Positions 21,299 through 32,889 of a stretch of DNA of 64,000 nt are shown in pieces (within the stretch, counting starts at the first letter, position 1; each line of letters opens with the position of its first letter). The stretch spans positions 1-64,000 of the forward strand of contig WKFI01000004.1 of the NCBI GenBank assembly GCA_014872875.1, in the 5' to 3' direction. This DNA is from Paracoccaceae bacterium. GTDB lineage: Bacteria; Pseudomonadota; Alphaproteobacteria; Rhodobacterales; Rhodobacteraceae. A model generated the notes under the pieces. The model did no database searches, had not been told where the DNA came from, and saw only the letters and a list, made by a program, of their open reading frames with translations. A program made the position numbers and the translations under genes.

Positions 21299-22360
21299 AT
21301 GGATCTTGTCGGAGTGGTGGAACGGATCGGAGAGGCCCCGACCGCGGCCCTGTTCGGATTGGCAACTGGCATCGCCTTCGGCATCGCGGCACAGCGGTCG
21401 CGGTTCTGTCTGCGCGCCGCCACCGTGGAATTTGCCCGCGGAAAGATGAATGACAAGGTCGCCGTCTGGTTCCTGACTTTCTCAACTGCGGTGGTCTGGG
21501 TACAGGCCGCCCAGCTTCTGGGTCTGATGGAAAGCGCCGATGCCCGGATGATGGCGGTGCCCGGCAGCTGGTCCGGCGCAGTGATCGGCGGGCTTATGTT
21601 CGGCGCGGGCATGGTCCTGGCACGCGGCTGTTCCGGCCGTCTGCTGGTGCTGGCAGCCACCGGCAACCTGCGCTCGGTCGTCTCGGGGCTGATCTTTGCC
21701 GTTGTAGCGCAGATGAGCTTGTCCGGCGTGCTCTCGCCGCTGCGCGACCACCTGGCGAGCCTCTGGATTACGGAAGGCGGCCGCAACATGGACCTGCTGG
21801 CCGCGATCGGTGTGCCCGATTATGGCGGATTGCTCATCGGTCTGGGCTTTGCCGCTCTGGCCCTGATCCTGTCCCTTAAAAACCGGATCGGCGCTGCGCG
21901 GTTGATCTTTGCCTCCGGCGTCGGATTTGCCGTGGCTCTGGGCTGGGTGCTGACCTATGCGCTCAGCCAGGTGGCCTTTGACCCGGTTCAGATCGAAAGC
22001 GCCACCTTCACCGGCCCGTCTGCTCATACGTTGATGTATTTCCTGGACCGCAATTCGGTGTTGGAATTCGACATCGGCCTGGTTCCTGGCGTGTTCATCG
22101 GAGCGATGATTGCAGCCACACTGTCGGGCGAGATGAAGTTCCAGGCTTTTGATGGCCCCGTTACGATGCGCAAGGCGATGATCGGCGCCGCGCTGATGGG
22201 CTTTGGCGGCATGCTGGCCGGCGGCTGCGCCATCGGTGCTGGGGTCACCGGCGGCTCGATCTTTGCCGGAACCGCATGGGCCGCCCTGTTCTTCATGTGG
22301 GTCGGCGCGATGGTCACCGATTTCCTTATTGATCAGCGCGGCGCACTTGTTGAGGCTTGA
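21299..22360 (+). CDS. YeeE/YedE-type permease (putative thiosulfate/sulfur-compound transporter)
   Basis: A 353-residue membrane protein with about nine or ten helices and the conserved cysteines of the YeeE/YedE (TsuA-like) family: AAQRSRFCLRAA near residue 40, VLARGCSGRLL near 115 and GGMLAGGCAIGAGVTGG near 310. In TsuA, equivalent cysteines relay thiosulfate across the membrane. Length and motif order match the long, fused version of the family. No TusA/YeeD-like partner is adjacent. A hairpin terminator (22364-22398) follows the stop. Confidence 0.9.
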   Translation: MDLVGVVERIGEAPTAALFGLATGIAFGIAAQRSRFCLRAATVEFARGKMNDKVAVWFLTFSTAVVWVQAAQLLGLMESADARMMAVPGSWSGAVIGGLMFGAGMVLARGCSGRLLVLAATGNLRSVVSGLIFAVVAQMSLSGVLSPLRDHLASLWITEGGRNMDLLAAIGVPDYGGLLIGLGFAALALILSLKNRIGAARLIFASGVGFAVALGWVLTYALSQVAFDPVQIESATFTGPSAHTLMYFLDRNSVLEFDIGLVPGVFIGAMIAATLSGEMKFQAFDGPVTMRKAMIGAALMGFGGMLAGGCAIGAGVTGGSIFAGTAWAALFFMWVGAMVTDFLIDQRGALVEA

Positions 22361-22363
22361 TAT

Positions 22364-22410
22364 GCGAGGCTCTGCCTCGCGCTCCGGAATTTTTTTTACG
22401 GCAGAATGAA
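22364..22410 (+). terminator. Terminator and copy of hairpin-associated repeat family 2
   Basis: A seven-base stem (GCGAGGC-TCT-GCCTCGC) is followed by GCTCCGGAA and eight T, then GGCAGAATGAA. It ends the YeeE/YedE transcript. The tail matches segments at 25616-25660 and, inverted, at 36587-36635, so it belongs to a small dispersed repeat family. Confidence 0.75.
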
Positions 22411-22457
22411 AAAACTGCCCCTTCTTTCTCGGCCAAAATAAATCGGGAGGGACGGAA

Positions 22458-24665
22458 TCAATAGAAACTCTGCGGGTCGATATCCACGCTCAACCGCAAG
22501 TCCCCTTTCAAACGGATCGGTGCCAGCCAGCGCGAGATAGCTTCCTGGATCGGTGCGCCTTTGGCGGCCTTGATCAGCAACCGTACGCGGTGGCGCCCTC
22601 TTACGCGTGCAATCGGCGCCGGAGCTGGTCCGAACAACTGCGCCCCGATCTGGCGCAAGGGCGCATCATTACGAGCCAGAGCGTTGCCCAGATCAAAAAC
22701 CTGCGCCACGTCGCCACCCGACAGGATAATCCCCGCCATGCGACCATAAGGCGGCACTCCTGCGGCCTGTCGCTCGGCTGCTTCGGCCTTCCAGAAGCCT
22801 TCCTCGTCGCCGGACAAGATGGCGCGGATCACCGGGTGTTCGGGCTGGAAGCTCTGCAACAGCGCCTCTCCGGGTTTTTCAGCCCGCCCGGCACGACCCG
22901 CCACCTGTCGCATCAGCTGAAATGTGCGCTCAGCCGCCCGCAGATCCGAACCTTGAAGTCCCAGATCCGCATCGATCACCCCGACCAGTGTGAGCAGCGG
23001 GAAATTGTGCCCCTTGGCCACCAGCTGCGTCCCCAGAATGATATCCGCCTCCCCGGCGGCAATCTCCTCGATCCTCTGCTTCAACGCACGCGCCGAGCCG
23101 AAGAGATCCGAGCTCAGAACCGCGATCCGGGCATCGGGGAACAGCGCCGTGGCTTCCTCCCCCAGCCGTTCGATGCCTGGACCGACGGCGGCCATCTTGC
23201 CCTCGACCCCACAGGACGGACAAACCTCGGGCAGGGGTTTGGTCTCTCCGCATTGGTGGCACATCAGACGTTTCAGGAACCGGTGCTCGACCATTCGTGC
23301 GTCACAATGATCGCAGGCAACCTGCTGTCCGCAGGCACGGCACAGCGTCACCGGGGCATAGCCACGCCGGTTCAGGAACAGCAGAGATTGCTCCCCTTTC
23401 TGCATCCGATCCGCCATCGCTTGCCGAAGAGTAGGCGAAATCCAGGTTTGCGGCTGCAACGCCTCGTCTCGCATGTCGATGGCCCGCATCTCGGGCAGCA
23501 CCGCCGCGCCGAACCGCGCCTTCAGGTCGACCCGCTTGTATTTCCCGGCCTCCGCATTGGCCCAGCTTTCTAGACTTGGCGTGGCCGACGCCAGCACCAC
23601 TTGCGCCGAACACATGGCCGCGCGAAGCACCGCCATGTCGCGCGCACTGTAGAGCACCCCATCTTCCTGTTTATAGGAGGTGTCATGTTCCTCATCGACG
23701 ATGATCAACCCCAGGTCGCGGAACGGCAGGAACAGCGCCGAGCGCGCACCCACGACCAGCTGCGCGCCGCCTTGGCCCACCATTTTCCACACCCGGCGCC
23801 GCTCGGTCATCGTGGCCCCTGAATGCCATTCGGCAGGACGCGCCCCGAACCGAGCCTCGACCCGGGTCAGGAATTCAGCGGTCAGGGCAATCTCAGGCAA
23901 CAGCACCAGCGCTTGCCGCCCCTGGCGCAGACAGGCCGCAACCGCCTCCAGATACACTTCGGTCTTGCCCGATCCGGTCACGCCTTTGAGCAGTGTCGTG
24001 CCATAGCGCCCAGATTGCACGGCCTCCGCCAATTCACCAGCGGCCGAGGCCTGATCCGGTGTCAGCTCCTTACCCGGCAGATCCGGGTCCAGAACCGGAA
24101 AAGGCGTATCACGGGGCGTGTCCTCCTCGCGCAGCGCGCCCTGTTTCACCAGCCCCTTGACGACCGAGGAGGTGACGCCTGCCATCTCGGCCAGTTCACC
24201 GGGGGTGAAGGCCAGCCCGCCATATTGGTCTATGGTCTCCAACACCCGCGTACGGGCCTCGGTCATTCGGTCAGGATCACGGTCACCCCGGCGCAGGATC
24301 TTGCGCATCGAGGGCGGATCGCTCAAGCCCGGTGCACGGGTCGCCAGCCTGAGCATCGCCGGCATTGGCGTCAGGGTGTAATCGGCGGCCCGCCCCAGGA
24401 ACTGGCGCATCTCCTCGCGCATCGGCGCGACGTCCAACACCCGGTTCACCGCGCGCAGTTTCGCCGAATCGAAATCACCCGCTCCCGGCCCCCAGACCAC
24501 GCCCAGTACCTTACGCGGGCCCAGCGGCACCTCGACATAGGCGCCCAGAAAACAGCCGCCTTCCGGGGCACGATAATCCAAAAGCCGATCAAGGGGTTGC
24601 GTGGTCAAAACCGCAACCCGTTCGCCGTGGTGAAAGAACTCCTGAATATCGCCCGGCCCGCTCAC
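22458..24665 (-). CDS. priA: Primosomal replication restart helicase PriA
   Basis: PriA (735 aa) reloads the replisome at stalled forks. The N-terminal 3'-DNA-binding domain (ERVAVLTTQPLDRLLDYRAP) is followed by a superfamily 2 helicase with Walker A GVTGSGKTEVY (about 228-238) and DEEH box (IVDEEHDTSYKQ). A zinc-binding insertion with paired cysteines (CRACGQQVACDHC, CHQC, CPSC; about 455-500) and motifs GTQLVAKGHNFP and RAGRAEKPGEAL come next. I prefer the GTG at 24663-24665 as start because AAGGCGGA lies just upstream; an ATG at 24731 would add 22 unconserved residues. It is divergent from the transaldolase gene. Confidence 0.95.
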   Translation of the reverse strand: MSGPGDIQEFFHHGERVAVLTTQPLDRLLDYRAPEGGCFLGAYVEVPLGPRKVLGVVWGPGAGDFDSAKLRAVNRVLDVAPMREEMRQFLGRAADYTLTPMPAMLRLATRAPGLSDPPSMRKILRRGDRDPDRMTEARTRVLETIDQYGGLAFTPGELAEMAGVTSSVVKGLVKQGALREEDTPRDTPFPVLDPDLPGKELTPDQASAAGELAEAVQSGRYGTTLLKGVTGSGKTEVYLEAVAACLRQGRQALVLLPEIALTAEFLTRVEARFGARPAEWHSGATMTERRRVWKMVGQGGAQLVVGARSALFLPFRDLGLIIVDEEHDTSYKQEDGVLYSARDMAVLRAAMCSAQVVLASATPSLESWANAEAGKYKRVDLKARFGAAVLPEMRAIDMRDEALQPQTWISPTLRQAMADRMQKGEQSLLFLNRRGYAPVTLCRACGQQVACDHCDARMVEHRFLKRLMCHQCGETKPLPEVCPSCGVEGKMAAVGPGIERLGEEATALFPDARIAVLSSDLFGSARALKQRIEEIAAGEADIILGTQLVAKGHNFPLLTLVGVIDADLGLQGSDLRAAERTFQLMRQVAGRAGRAEKPGEALLQSFQPEHPVIRAILSGDEEGFWKAEAAERQAAGVPPYGRMAGIILSGGDVAQVFDLGNALARNDAPLRQIGAQLFGPAPAPIARVRGRHRVRLLIKAAKGAPIQEAISRWLAPIRLKGDLRLSVDIDPQSFY

Positions 24666-24746
24666 GCCATCCGCCTTGTTGTCCCGTTCAGATACATGAG
24701 GTAAAGGCTGGCGCGAGCAAGGCCAACCCATTCAGAGGACTGCCCC

Positions 24747-25400
24747 ATGAAATTCTTCGTAGACACTGCCGAGATCGACGCCATCGCCGAGCTGAACGAT
24801 CTGGGCATGGTGGACGGCGTGACAACCAACCCGTCGCTGATCAAGAAATCCGGCCGTGACATCATCGAAGTCACGAAAGAGATCTGCGATCTGGTCGACG
24901 GCCCGGTTTCCGCCGAAGTCACGGCCACCGACGCCGACACTATGATTGCCGAAGGCCGTAAGCTGGTCGAGATCGCCGAAAACATCGCCGTGAAGGTGCC
25001 GCTGACCTGGGACGGTCTGAAGGCCTGCAAGACGCTCAGCGACGATGGTCACATGGTGAACGTGACCCTGTGCTTCTCGGTCAATCAGGCGATCCTGGCG
25101 GCCAAGGCCGGTGCAACCTTCATCTCGCCCTTCATCGGGCGTCTGGATGACATCAACCTGGATGGGATGGAGCTGATCGAGGACATCCGCACCGTCTATG
25201 ACAATTACGGGTACGATACCCAGATCCTGGCCGCCTCGATCCGCTCGGTGAACCACATCGCCGACAGTGCCCGTATCGGAGCCGACGTGATTACGGCCCC
25301 GCCTGCCGTGATCAAGGCGATGGTCAACCACCCGCTGACCGACAAGGGCCTGGCCGCGTTCCTCTCCGATATCAAGGCAGCCGAAATCAAGATCCTCTGA
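24747..25400 (+). CDS. fsa: Fructose-6-phosphate aldolase/small transaldolase
   Basis: A 217-residue class I aldolase of the short transaldolase (TalC/FSA) type. It either cleaves fructose-6-phosphate or acts as the transaldolase of the pentose phosphate pathway. [13 protein letters not shown] and [10 protein letters not shown] are family hallmarks. The Schiff-base lysine lies in [14 protein letters not shown] (about residue 85), and [12 protein letters not shown] and ILAASIRS line the active site. Sequence alone does not separate FSA from transaldolase activity. It is monocistronic, with a strong terminator 30 bases after the stop. Confidence 0.92.
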   Translation: MKFFVDTAEIDAIAELNDLGMVDGVTTNPSLIKKSGRDIIEVTKEICDLVDGPVSAEVTATDADTMIAEGRKLVEIAENIAVKVPLTWDGLKACKTLSDDGHMVNVTLCFSVNQAILAAKAGATFISPFIGRLDDINLDGMELIEDIRTVYDNYGYDTQILAASIRSVNHIADSARIGADVITAPPAVIKAMVNHPLTDKGLAAFLSDIKAAEIKIL

Positions 25401-25429
25401 GATCTTCGTTAATTCAAATCACGACGCAT

Positions 25430-25462
25430 GCCCGGCAGTCTTGAACACTGCCGGGCTTTTTT
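25430..25462 (+). terminator. Rho-independent terminator after fsa
   Basis: A ten-base perfect stem (GCCCGGCAGT pairing with ACTGCCGGGC) with a seven-base loop, followed by six T. Confidence 0.9.
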
Positions 25463-25484
25463 GTGCCATCGGACGCCCAAGGCA

Positions 25485-25557
25485 CTCCCGCCCGGTTCCC
25501 GTGCATCAAAGATGCCCGAAAACCCGTTGGGCCCGGCAGCGCAGAAGCGCTGCCGGG
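25485..25557. repeat. Dispersed intergenic repeat family 1, copy A
   Basis: It begins CTCCCGCCC, has a small GCATC...GATGC dyad and contains CGTTGGGCCCGGCAGCGC, followed by a GCGCTGCCGGG arm that folds back on it. The order and spacing match the left arm of the element at 51157-51359. See that entry and the finding on repeats. Confidence 0.7.
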
Positions 25558-25615
25558 AGAGAGTGCGGAAAGGTGGGAGCTGACAGCCGACCGTCAGCAG
25601 GAGGCGCTGCCCCCG

Positions 25616-25660
25616 TCGCGGCACGCCGCGGCTCCCCCAGAGTTTTCCTGGCAGAATGAA
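25616..25660 (+). repeat. Dispersed repeat family 2 (hairpin plus GCAGAATGAA tail)
   Basis: A short GC-rich hairpin (CGCGG...CCGCG), then GCTCCCCCAGAGTTTTCCTG and GGCAGAATGAA. The same arrangement occurs at 22364-22410 and, on the other strand, at 36587-36635. Confidence 0.65.
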
Positions 25661-25932
25661 CCAGAAAGAGAGCCTGCTTCTTTCTGGTTTCAAGTACCTC
25701 GGGGTGAGGCCCTTCAGGGCCGAGGGGCAGCGCCCCTAGCAGTCTTCGCAACGGCGCCAGGTCCGACGGGTGGTGACTGATCCGCCAAACGGAGAAATCC
25801 GAAAGGAAATCCAAATGTGGGGTGCGTTCCAATGACAATTAACCCAAAATTCACCACTGGTGCTCAAATTTTGGCAAGCGTTCGGCAAAACCCGTGTTAT
25901 AACGATTTCCAACAAAAAACACCGAGGCACAA

Positions 25933-26640
25933 ATGAGCAGTAGCCCGAAACTGGAAGACACGTTGCGCGATGCAATCATCGCCAAGCCTGATGCCGTGCT
26001 GGACGACAAGGCCGTAATGAAGGCCTTGATTGCAGCCAATGAGCGGGTCATGGGGGGCAATATCGTCGATCTGCGTGGCATTGCCATGGACCGGCTGGAG
26101 GCGCGCCTGGACCGGCTCGAAGATACCCATCGGTCAGTCATCGCCGCCGCCTATGAAAATCTCGCAGGGACCAATCTGGTGCATCGCGCCATCCTTCGGA
26201 TGCTCGACCCGATGGCATTCGAGACCTTTCTCCAAGATCTTGGCGGAGACGTCGCCGATATCCTGCGGGTCGATGCAATCTCACTGATCCTGGAAACCGT
26301 GCAAAGCGCCGAAACTCCGGCGTTGGAACGACTAGGCGGGGTTCTGCGCGTCGCCGAACCCGGTTTCATAGACGATTTTTTGGCCGCCCCCCGCGGCCGC
26401 GACAAGCGGCAAGTCACATTGCGGCAGGTCCAGGCCGGCAACCATCGTATCTATGGAGACAAGGCGGGTTGGATCCGGTCCGAGGCCTGTCTGAAGCTCG
26501 ATCTTGGCCAAGGCCGCCTTCCAGGCCTTTTGGTACTGGGTGCAGAAGACCCGCATCATTTCTCTCCCCAGCAGGGCACTGACCTGCTGGCCTTCTTTGC
26601 CGGCGTCTTCGAGCGGTCGATGCGCCACTGGCTGTCTTGA
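25933..26640 (+). CDS. DUF484 family protein
   Basis: A 235-residue cytosolic protein of the DUF484 family, a GAF-like domain usually encoded directly upstream of xerC in proteobacteria. It has a helical N-terminus (LEDTLRDAIIAKPDAVLDDK), a coiled segment with RLEARLDRLEDTHRSVI and a GAF-like core ending LLVLGAEDPHHFSPQQGTDLLAFFAGVFERSM. Function is unknown. Its stop codon (TGA, 26638-26640) overlaps the xerC start. Confidence 0.88.
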   Translation: MSSSPKLEDTLRDAIIAKPDAVLDDKAVMKALIAANERVMGGNIVDLRGIAMDRLEARLDRLEDTHRSVIAAAYENLAGTNLVHRAILRMLDPMAFETFLQDLGGDVADILRVDAISLILETVQSAETPALERLGGVLRVAEPGFIDDFLAAPRGRDKRQVTLRQVQAGNHRIYGDKAGWIRSEACLKLDLGQGRLPGLLVLGAEDPHHFSPQQGTDLLAFFAGVFERSMRHWLS

Positions 26641-27557
26641 GCCTGATCTCACCCGCCTGCCGTGATGCCTTGCAGACCTGGCTGCAAGGACAGAAGGCGT
26701 TGAACGGTGCCTCAGACCATACAATATCGGCCTATCGGGGTGATGTGGCGGATTTTCTTGCGTTCATGACCGAGCACCATGGCGCCCCCCAAGGGCTTGG
26801 TCCGGTGGCACGGATTTCGGTCTCGGATATGCGGGCGTGGATGGCACGGACACGCAGCACGGGCGTCAGTGCACGGTCCCTAGCGCGCAAACTCAGCGCG
26901 GTCAAAAGCTTCTATCGCTGGCTAGCCGAGCGTGAAGGGTTCGAACCCACCGCCGTGCTGTCTACACGGTCACCCAAATTTACCCGCAAACTGCCCCGGC
27001 CGCTTGCCCAGGATGCCGCCAAGGCGGTGCTGGACACGGTCGAGCTACAATCTCAGGAACCGTGGATCGCTGCCCGCGACGTAGCCGTAGTGACTTTGCT
27101 ATATGGTTGCGGGCTACGCATATCCGAGGCGCTTGGCTTGTTGGGCCGCGATGCGCCTCTACCAGCGGTCCTGCGGATTGTCGGCAAAGGCAACAAGGAA
27201 AGGCTGGTGCCTGTTTTGCCAGCCGCCCGCGATGCGGTTGACAAGTATCTGCATCTCTGCCCTTACCCCAAAGAGGCGGATCACCCGCTGTTTCGCGGCG
27301 TCCGGGGCGGCGCACTGAATCCACGCCTCATACGTGGTGTGATGGCCAGCGTGCGGGCGCAATTGGGGCTGCCAGCTTCGGCCACGCCCCATGCGCTGCG
27401 GCACAGTTTTGCCACCCACCTGTTGGAAGCCGGCGGTGACCTGCGTGCGATACAGGAACTTCTGGGCCACGCGTCCCTCTCCACAACCCAGACCTACACG
27501 GCCGTGGACACAGCGCATCTGATGGATGTTTACGAACGCACTCACCCCAAAGCCTGA
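26637..27557 (+). CDS. xerC: Site-specific tyrosine recombinase XerC
   Basis: XerC (306 aa) acts with XerD at dif to resolve chromosome dimers. The N-terminal SAM-like core-binding domain (FLAFMTEHHGAP..., RKLSAVKSFYRWL) precedes the catalytic domain. That has the first Arg in YGCGLRISEALGL, Lys in VGKGNKERLVPV, HALRHSFATHLLEAGGDLR for the His/Arg box, LLGHASLSTTQTY and nucleophile Tyr287. The likely start is TTG at 26637, overlapping the DUF484 stop. XerC rather than XerD is inferred from the DUF484 neighbour. Confidence 0.93.
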   Translation: MSLISPACRDALQTWLQGQKALNGASDHTISAYRGDVADFLAFMTEHHGAPQGLGPVARISVSDMRAWMARTRSTGVSARSLARKLSAVKSFYRWLAEREGFEPTAVLSTRSPKFTRKLPRPLAQDAAKAVLDTVELQSQEPWIAARDVAVVTLLYGCGLRISEALGLLGRDAPLPAVLRIVGKGNKERLVPVLPAARDAVDKYLHLCPYPKEADHPLFRGVRGGALNPRLIRGVMASVRAQLGLPASATPHALRHSFATHLLEAGGDLRAIQELLGHASLSTTQTYTAVDTAHLMDVYERTHPKA

Positions 27558-27677
27558 AACAGCCCCCAATGCGCCGACCACGATCCTCTGCAGATACAGA
27601 ACGCTTTTACGGTTCTGCGGCACAACCAGTGGGGATTTCGCTTGGCTTCCCGGCGCGGCATGGTACATGACACAGCC

Positions 27678-28382
27678 ATGACACCCGAGTTCCGCGCATT
27701 ATCCGTTCACCTTTTCACCGCAACCGGCGCAGTTTTCGCCATGTTGGCCATGCTGGCCGCCGTGGACAGGAATTGGAGCCTGATGTTTGTCTGGCTTGTC
27801 GTGGCCTTTGTGGTGGATGGGTTCGACGGACCCATGGCGCGGCATTTCCACGTCAAGAAATACGCGCCGGAATTCGACGGTGTCTTGCTGGATCTGATTA
27901 TCGACTATCTGACTTACGTGTTCATTCCCGCCTTCGCCCTGTTCAAGTCCGGGCTTATGGATGGCTGGACCGGCTGGTTCGCAATCATCGTGATCACCTT
28001 TGCCAGCGTCATGTATTTTGCCGACACCCGCATGAAAACCAAGGACAATTCCTTTTCCGGATTTCCCGGGTGCTGGAACATGCTGGTGTTGGTGATCTTC
28101 GCTCTCGAGCCGAATTTCTGGGTCAGTCTTGTACTGGTGGCCACGCTGGCGATCGCCATGTTCCTACCGCTGAAATTCGTACATCCCGTGCGCACAGAGC
28201 GTTGGCGCATCGTGACCCTGCCAATGGCGCTGGCCTGGACCTTTTTCGCCGGCTGGGCCGCCTGGGTTGATTTCCATCCCGAAAGCTGGGCTCACTGGGG
28301 TCTGGTGATCACCAGCCTGTACCTGCTGTTCGCAGGCATCGCCCAGCAGATCATTCCCGAACGCAGCAGCGCCCGGGCCTGA
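27678..28382 (+). CDS. pcs: Phosphatidylcholine synthase (CDP-alcohol phosphatidyltransferase family)
   Basis: A 234-residue inner-membrane protein with about eight hydrophobic segments. It condenses choline with CDP-diacylglycerol in the one-step Pcs pathway used by rhizobia and Rhodobacteraceae. The CDP-alcohol transferase motif appears as VDGFDGPMARHFHVKK...PEFDGVLLDLIIDY, with the metal-binding aspartates and the spacing typical of Pcs. I chose the ATG at 27678 (MTPEFRALSVHLFTATGA, family-like); ATG at 27660 and TTG at 27642 are in frame upstream. None has a clear ribosome binding site. Confidence 0.9.
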   Translation: MTPEFRALSVHLFTATGAVFAMLAMLAAVDRNWSLMFVWLVVAFVVDGFDGPMARHFHVKKYAPEFDGVLLDLIIDYLTYVFIPAFALFKSGLMDGWTGWFAIIVITFASVMYFADTRMKTKDNSFSGFPGCWNMLVLVIFALEPNFWVSLVLVATLAIAMFLPLKFVHPVRTERWRIVTLPMALAWTFFAGWAAWVDFHPESWAHWGLVITSLYLLFAGIAQQIIPERSSARA

Positions 28383-28424
28383 TCCTCTGCAACTAACCCA
28401 GCGCCCTTGTCGGGCGCCGGCGTG

Positions 28425-28892
28425 TCACAGGACGTCTTCGATTTCGAATTCCTTGCCATTGTGGCTGAACAGGTCGCCGGCCTGCAGGCCTGCCATCGCC
28501 CGATAGATCGGGCTCTGAGTCGAAATCCCCATATAGGTCTCGCCCTGCACCTCGAACCGGGTGGTCGAGACAGCAACCACAAAATTACGCCCGTTAAAGC
28601 TGACCACCGCACCCGGCTCCACAGTGTCGGTCAGTGCAAATCCCATGTTCTCCAGCACGTCGATCTTGGCGTGGTGGGTCTGCACCGGATGATCAAAGGC
28701 TGCCGCAAGATCCGCATTTTCCCGCGACCCGGCCAGATCGTCCTTGTCGTGGGTTTCCCGCTCATCCAGCTTGGACTCTTTCAGAAACGCCTCGTAGTGC
28801 GCGATGGCCGAGGCCAGTTCCGCCGCTTCCAGCGACATGATCTTGTCCTGAATGGCCTGCTTCAGCGCAGCGCGATCCTCGGTCACACTCAT
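28425..28892 (-). CDS. GreA/GreB C-terminal-like protein
   Basis: A 155-residue protein. Its C-terminal part (FNGRNFVVAVSTTR, MGISTQSPIYRAMAGLQAGDLF and NGKEFEIEDVL) resembles the FKBP-like C-terminal domain of transcript-cleavage factors GreA/GreB, where an SPIGRALLGK-type block is conserved. The N-terminal region is helical (MSLEAAELASAIAHYEAFLKESKLDERE) but shorter than the GreA coiled coil, so cleavage activity is doubtful. It may bind RNA polymerase as a GreA-like regulator (inference). The ATG at 28892 has GGGAGAG seven bases upstream; the frame is open to 28994. Confidence 0.65.
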   Translation of the reverse strand: MSVTEDRAALKQAIQDKIMSLEAAELASAIAHYEAFLKESKLDERETHDKDDLAGSRENADLAAAFDHPVQTHHAKIDVLENMGFALTDTVEPGAVVSFNGRNFVVAVSTTRFEVQGETYMGISTQSPIYRAMAGLQAGDLFSHNGKEFEIEDVL

Positions 28893-29015
28893 GGATGGCT
28901 CTCCCGATCTGTTCTTGTGTCCTGACTTGAAGTGTAACGACTTCAACGGGTTTTCCGTCAACCCGCCTTGTTCTGAATCAAATGATCCGCGCAATCGCTT
29001 TCAAGGGGGCGACCT

Positions 29016-29468
29016 TCAGATCAGCAGCCCGGCCGCGCTTTCGTGGCGCAGCAGCGCAACCTTGGTCTCGACCCCGCCCATGCCGGAAAATCCCCCCAAT
29101 GAGCTTTTGGCCAGCACCCGGTGGCACGGGATGATCACCGGGATCGGATTGGCGCCACAAGCATTGCCCACCGGCTGCGGTGGGGCACCCAGATCCTTGG
29201 CAATCTCACCATAAGTGCGTGTGTCACCGAAGGGTATCGCCAACATGGCGTCGCAAACAGACCGTTGAAAATCCGACCCTTCAACGCGCAATGGCAGATC
29301 GAACACCTGACGTTTGCCGTCGAAATACTCGGTCAATTGCCGGATCGCCGTGTCCAGAATCTCGGTCCGGTCCTCTCCCTCTCGCTGCCAGCCCACCCGG
29401 GTAATGGCACCGTCCTTCTCTTCCACGCTCAGCGGGCCGATAGGTGTATCAAGAGAAGCGATGGGCAT
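29016..29468 (-). CDS. ogt: Methylated-DNA--protein-cysteine methyltransferase
   Basis: A 150-residue suicide repair enzyme that removes O6-alkyl groups from guanine. The active site IIPCHRVLA places the acceptor cysteine at residue 115. The helix-turn-helix and arginine-finger region is FGDTRTYGEIAKDLG, and the GGFSGMGGVETKVALLRHE tail is typical. It is the stand-alone form, without an Ada domain. It lies 150 bases downstream of ileS on the same strand, beyond a probable terminator. Confidence 0.95.
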   Translation of the reverse strand: MPIASLDTPIGPLSVEEKDGAITRVGWQREGEDRTEILDTAIRQLTEYFDGKRQVFDLPLRVEGSDFQRSVCDAMLAIPFGDTRTYGEIAKDLGAPPQPVGNACGANPIPVIIPCHRVLAKSSLGGFSGMGGVETKVALLRHESAAGLLI

Positions 29469-29552
29469 GAGCGCAGAGTGTCGAGAAATCCAATGGCTCG
29501 CAACAGGAATGTGACGCGGCCTTCAATGCCCGGCATAAAAGAGCGGCCGAAC

Positions 29553-29586
29553 AAAGAAAGGGGGCAACCTTTCAGGCCACCCCCTT
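29553..29586 (-). terminator. Probable terminator after ileS
   Basis: A seven-base stem (AAGGGGG with CCCCCTT) around a 15-base loop. On the minus strand a weak T-rich tract (CTTTCTTTG) overlaps and follows its 3' arm. It is weaker than the other terminators here. Confidence 0.45.
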
Positions 29587-29618
29587 ACACTGTTTCACAC
29601 GCGAAGAAACGACCGTGA

Positions 29619-32585
<2,967 letters not shown>

Positions 32586-32889
32586 GTGTGGCGTCCTTTG
32601 GATCTGCGTGTCAGCGAAATGTTGGTCAGGGTCGGTGCGAATTCTCAAACACCTTTGCCCGGCGTCTCAAGAGTTCAGAGCGCCGGGGATATAATTCGAA
32701 TAATGATGGCCACGAGATGGGACATAGGCGCCTTATAAGCCGCATCCCCGGCAGGGTAAAGCACGGACATGCCGCAGGCCTGCACCGCTTTGTGTTGCTT
32801 TGATCGCCCCACATCCCAAGGTTGATCTACTCTTGTCACTGGCCCGCTTTGACCGTATGCGCCATCTTCGGAAGAATTTGGAGAACAAA
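32586..32889. other. 304-base divergent intergenic region
   Basis: It separates ileS (minus) from the lipoprotein pseudogene (plus). The part nearest ileS is AT-rich around 32635-32710 (for example ATATAATTCGAATAATGATG) and may hold the ileS promoter. I see no T-box or other riboswitch and no small gene. Confidence 0.4.

Larger units (their letters stand above)
25463..25932. other. 470-base intergenic region rich in inverted repeats
   Basis: No gene is supported. The region holds a copy of repeat family 1 (25485-25557), a copy of family 2 (25616-25660), a hairpin of AACCAGAAAGA-type arms at about 25660-25690 and a further GAGGGGC-AGC-GCCCCT hairpin near 25723-25737. The last 75 bases are AT-richer and should hold the promoter of the DUF484-xerC pair. 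Confidence 0.6.

Noticed and set aside
25463-25932. Possible CRISPR-like or tandem repeat array in the repeat-rich gap
   Set aside because: The repeats are inverted hairpins, not regularly spaced direct repeats with unique spacers, and there are no cas genes.
26938-26960. A GGGTTCGAACCCACC stretch resembling a tRNA T-arm
   Set aside because: It lies inside the intact xerC coding sequence and no cloverleaf surrounds it.
32586-32889. Possible T-box leader upstream of ileS
   Set aside because: No T-box consensus or leader terminator is visible, and T-box control is rare in alphaproteobacteria.
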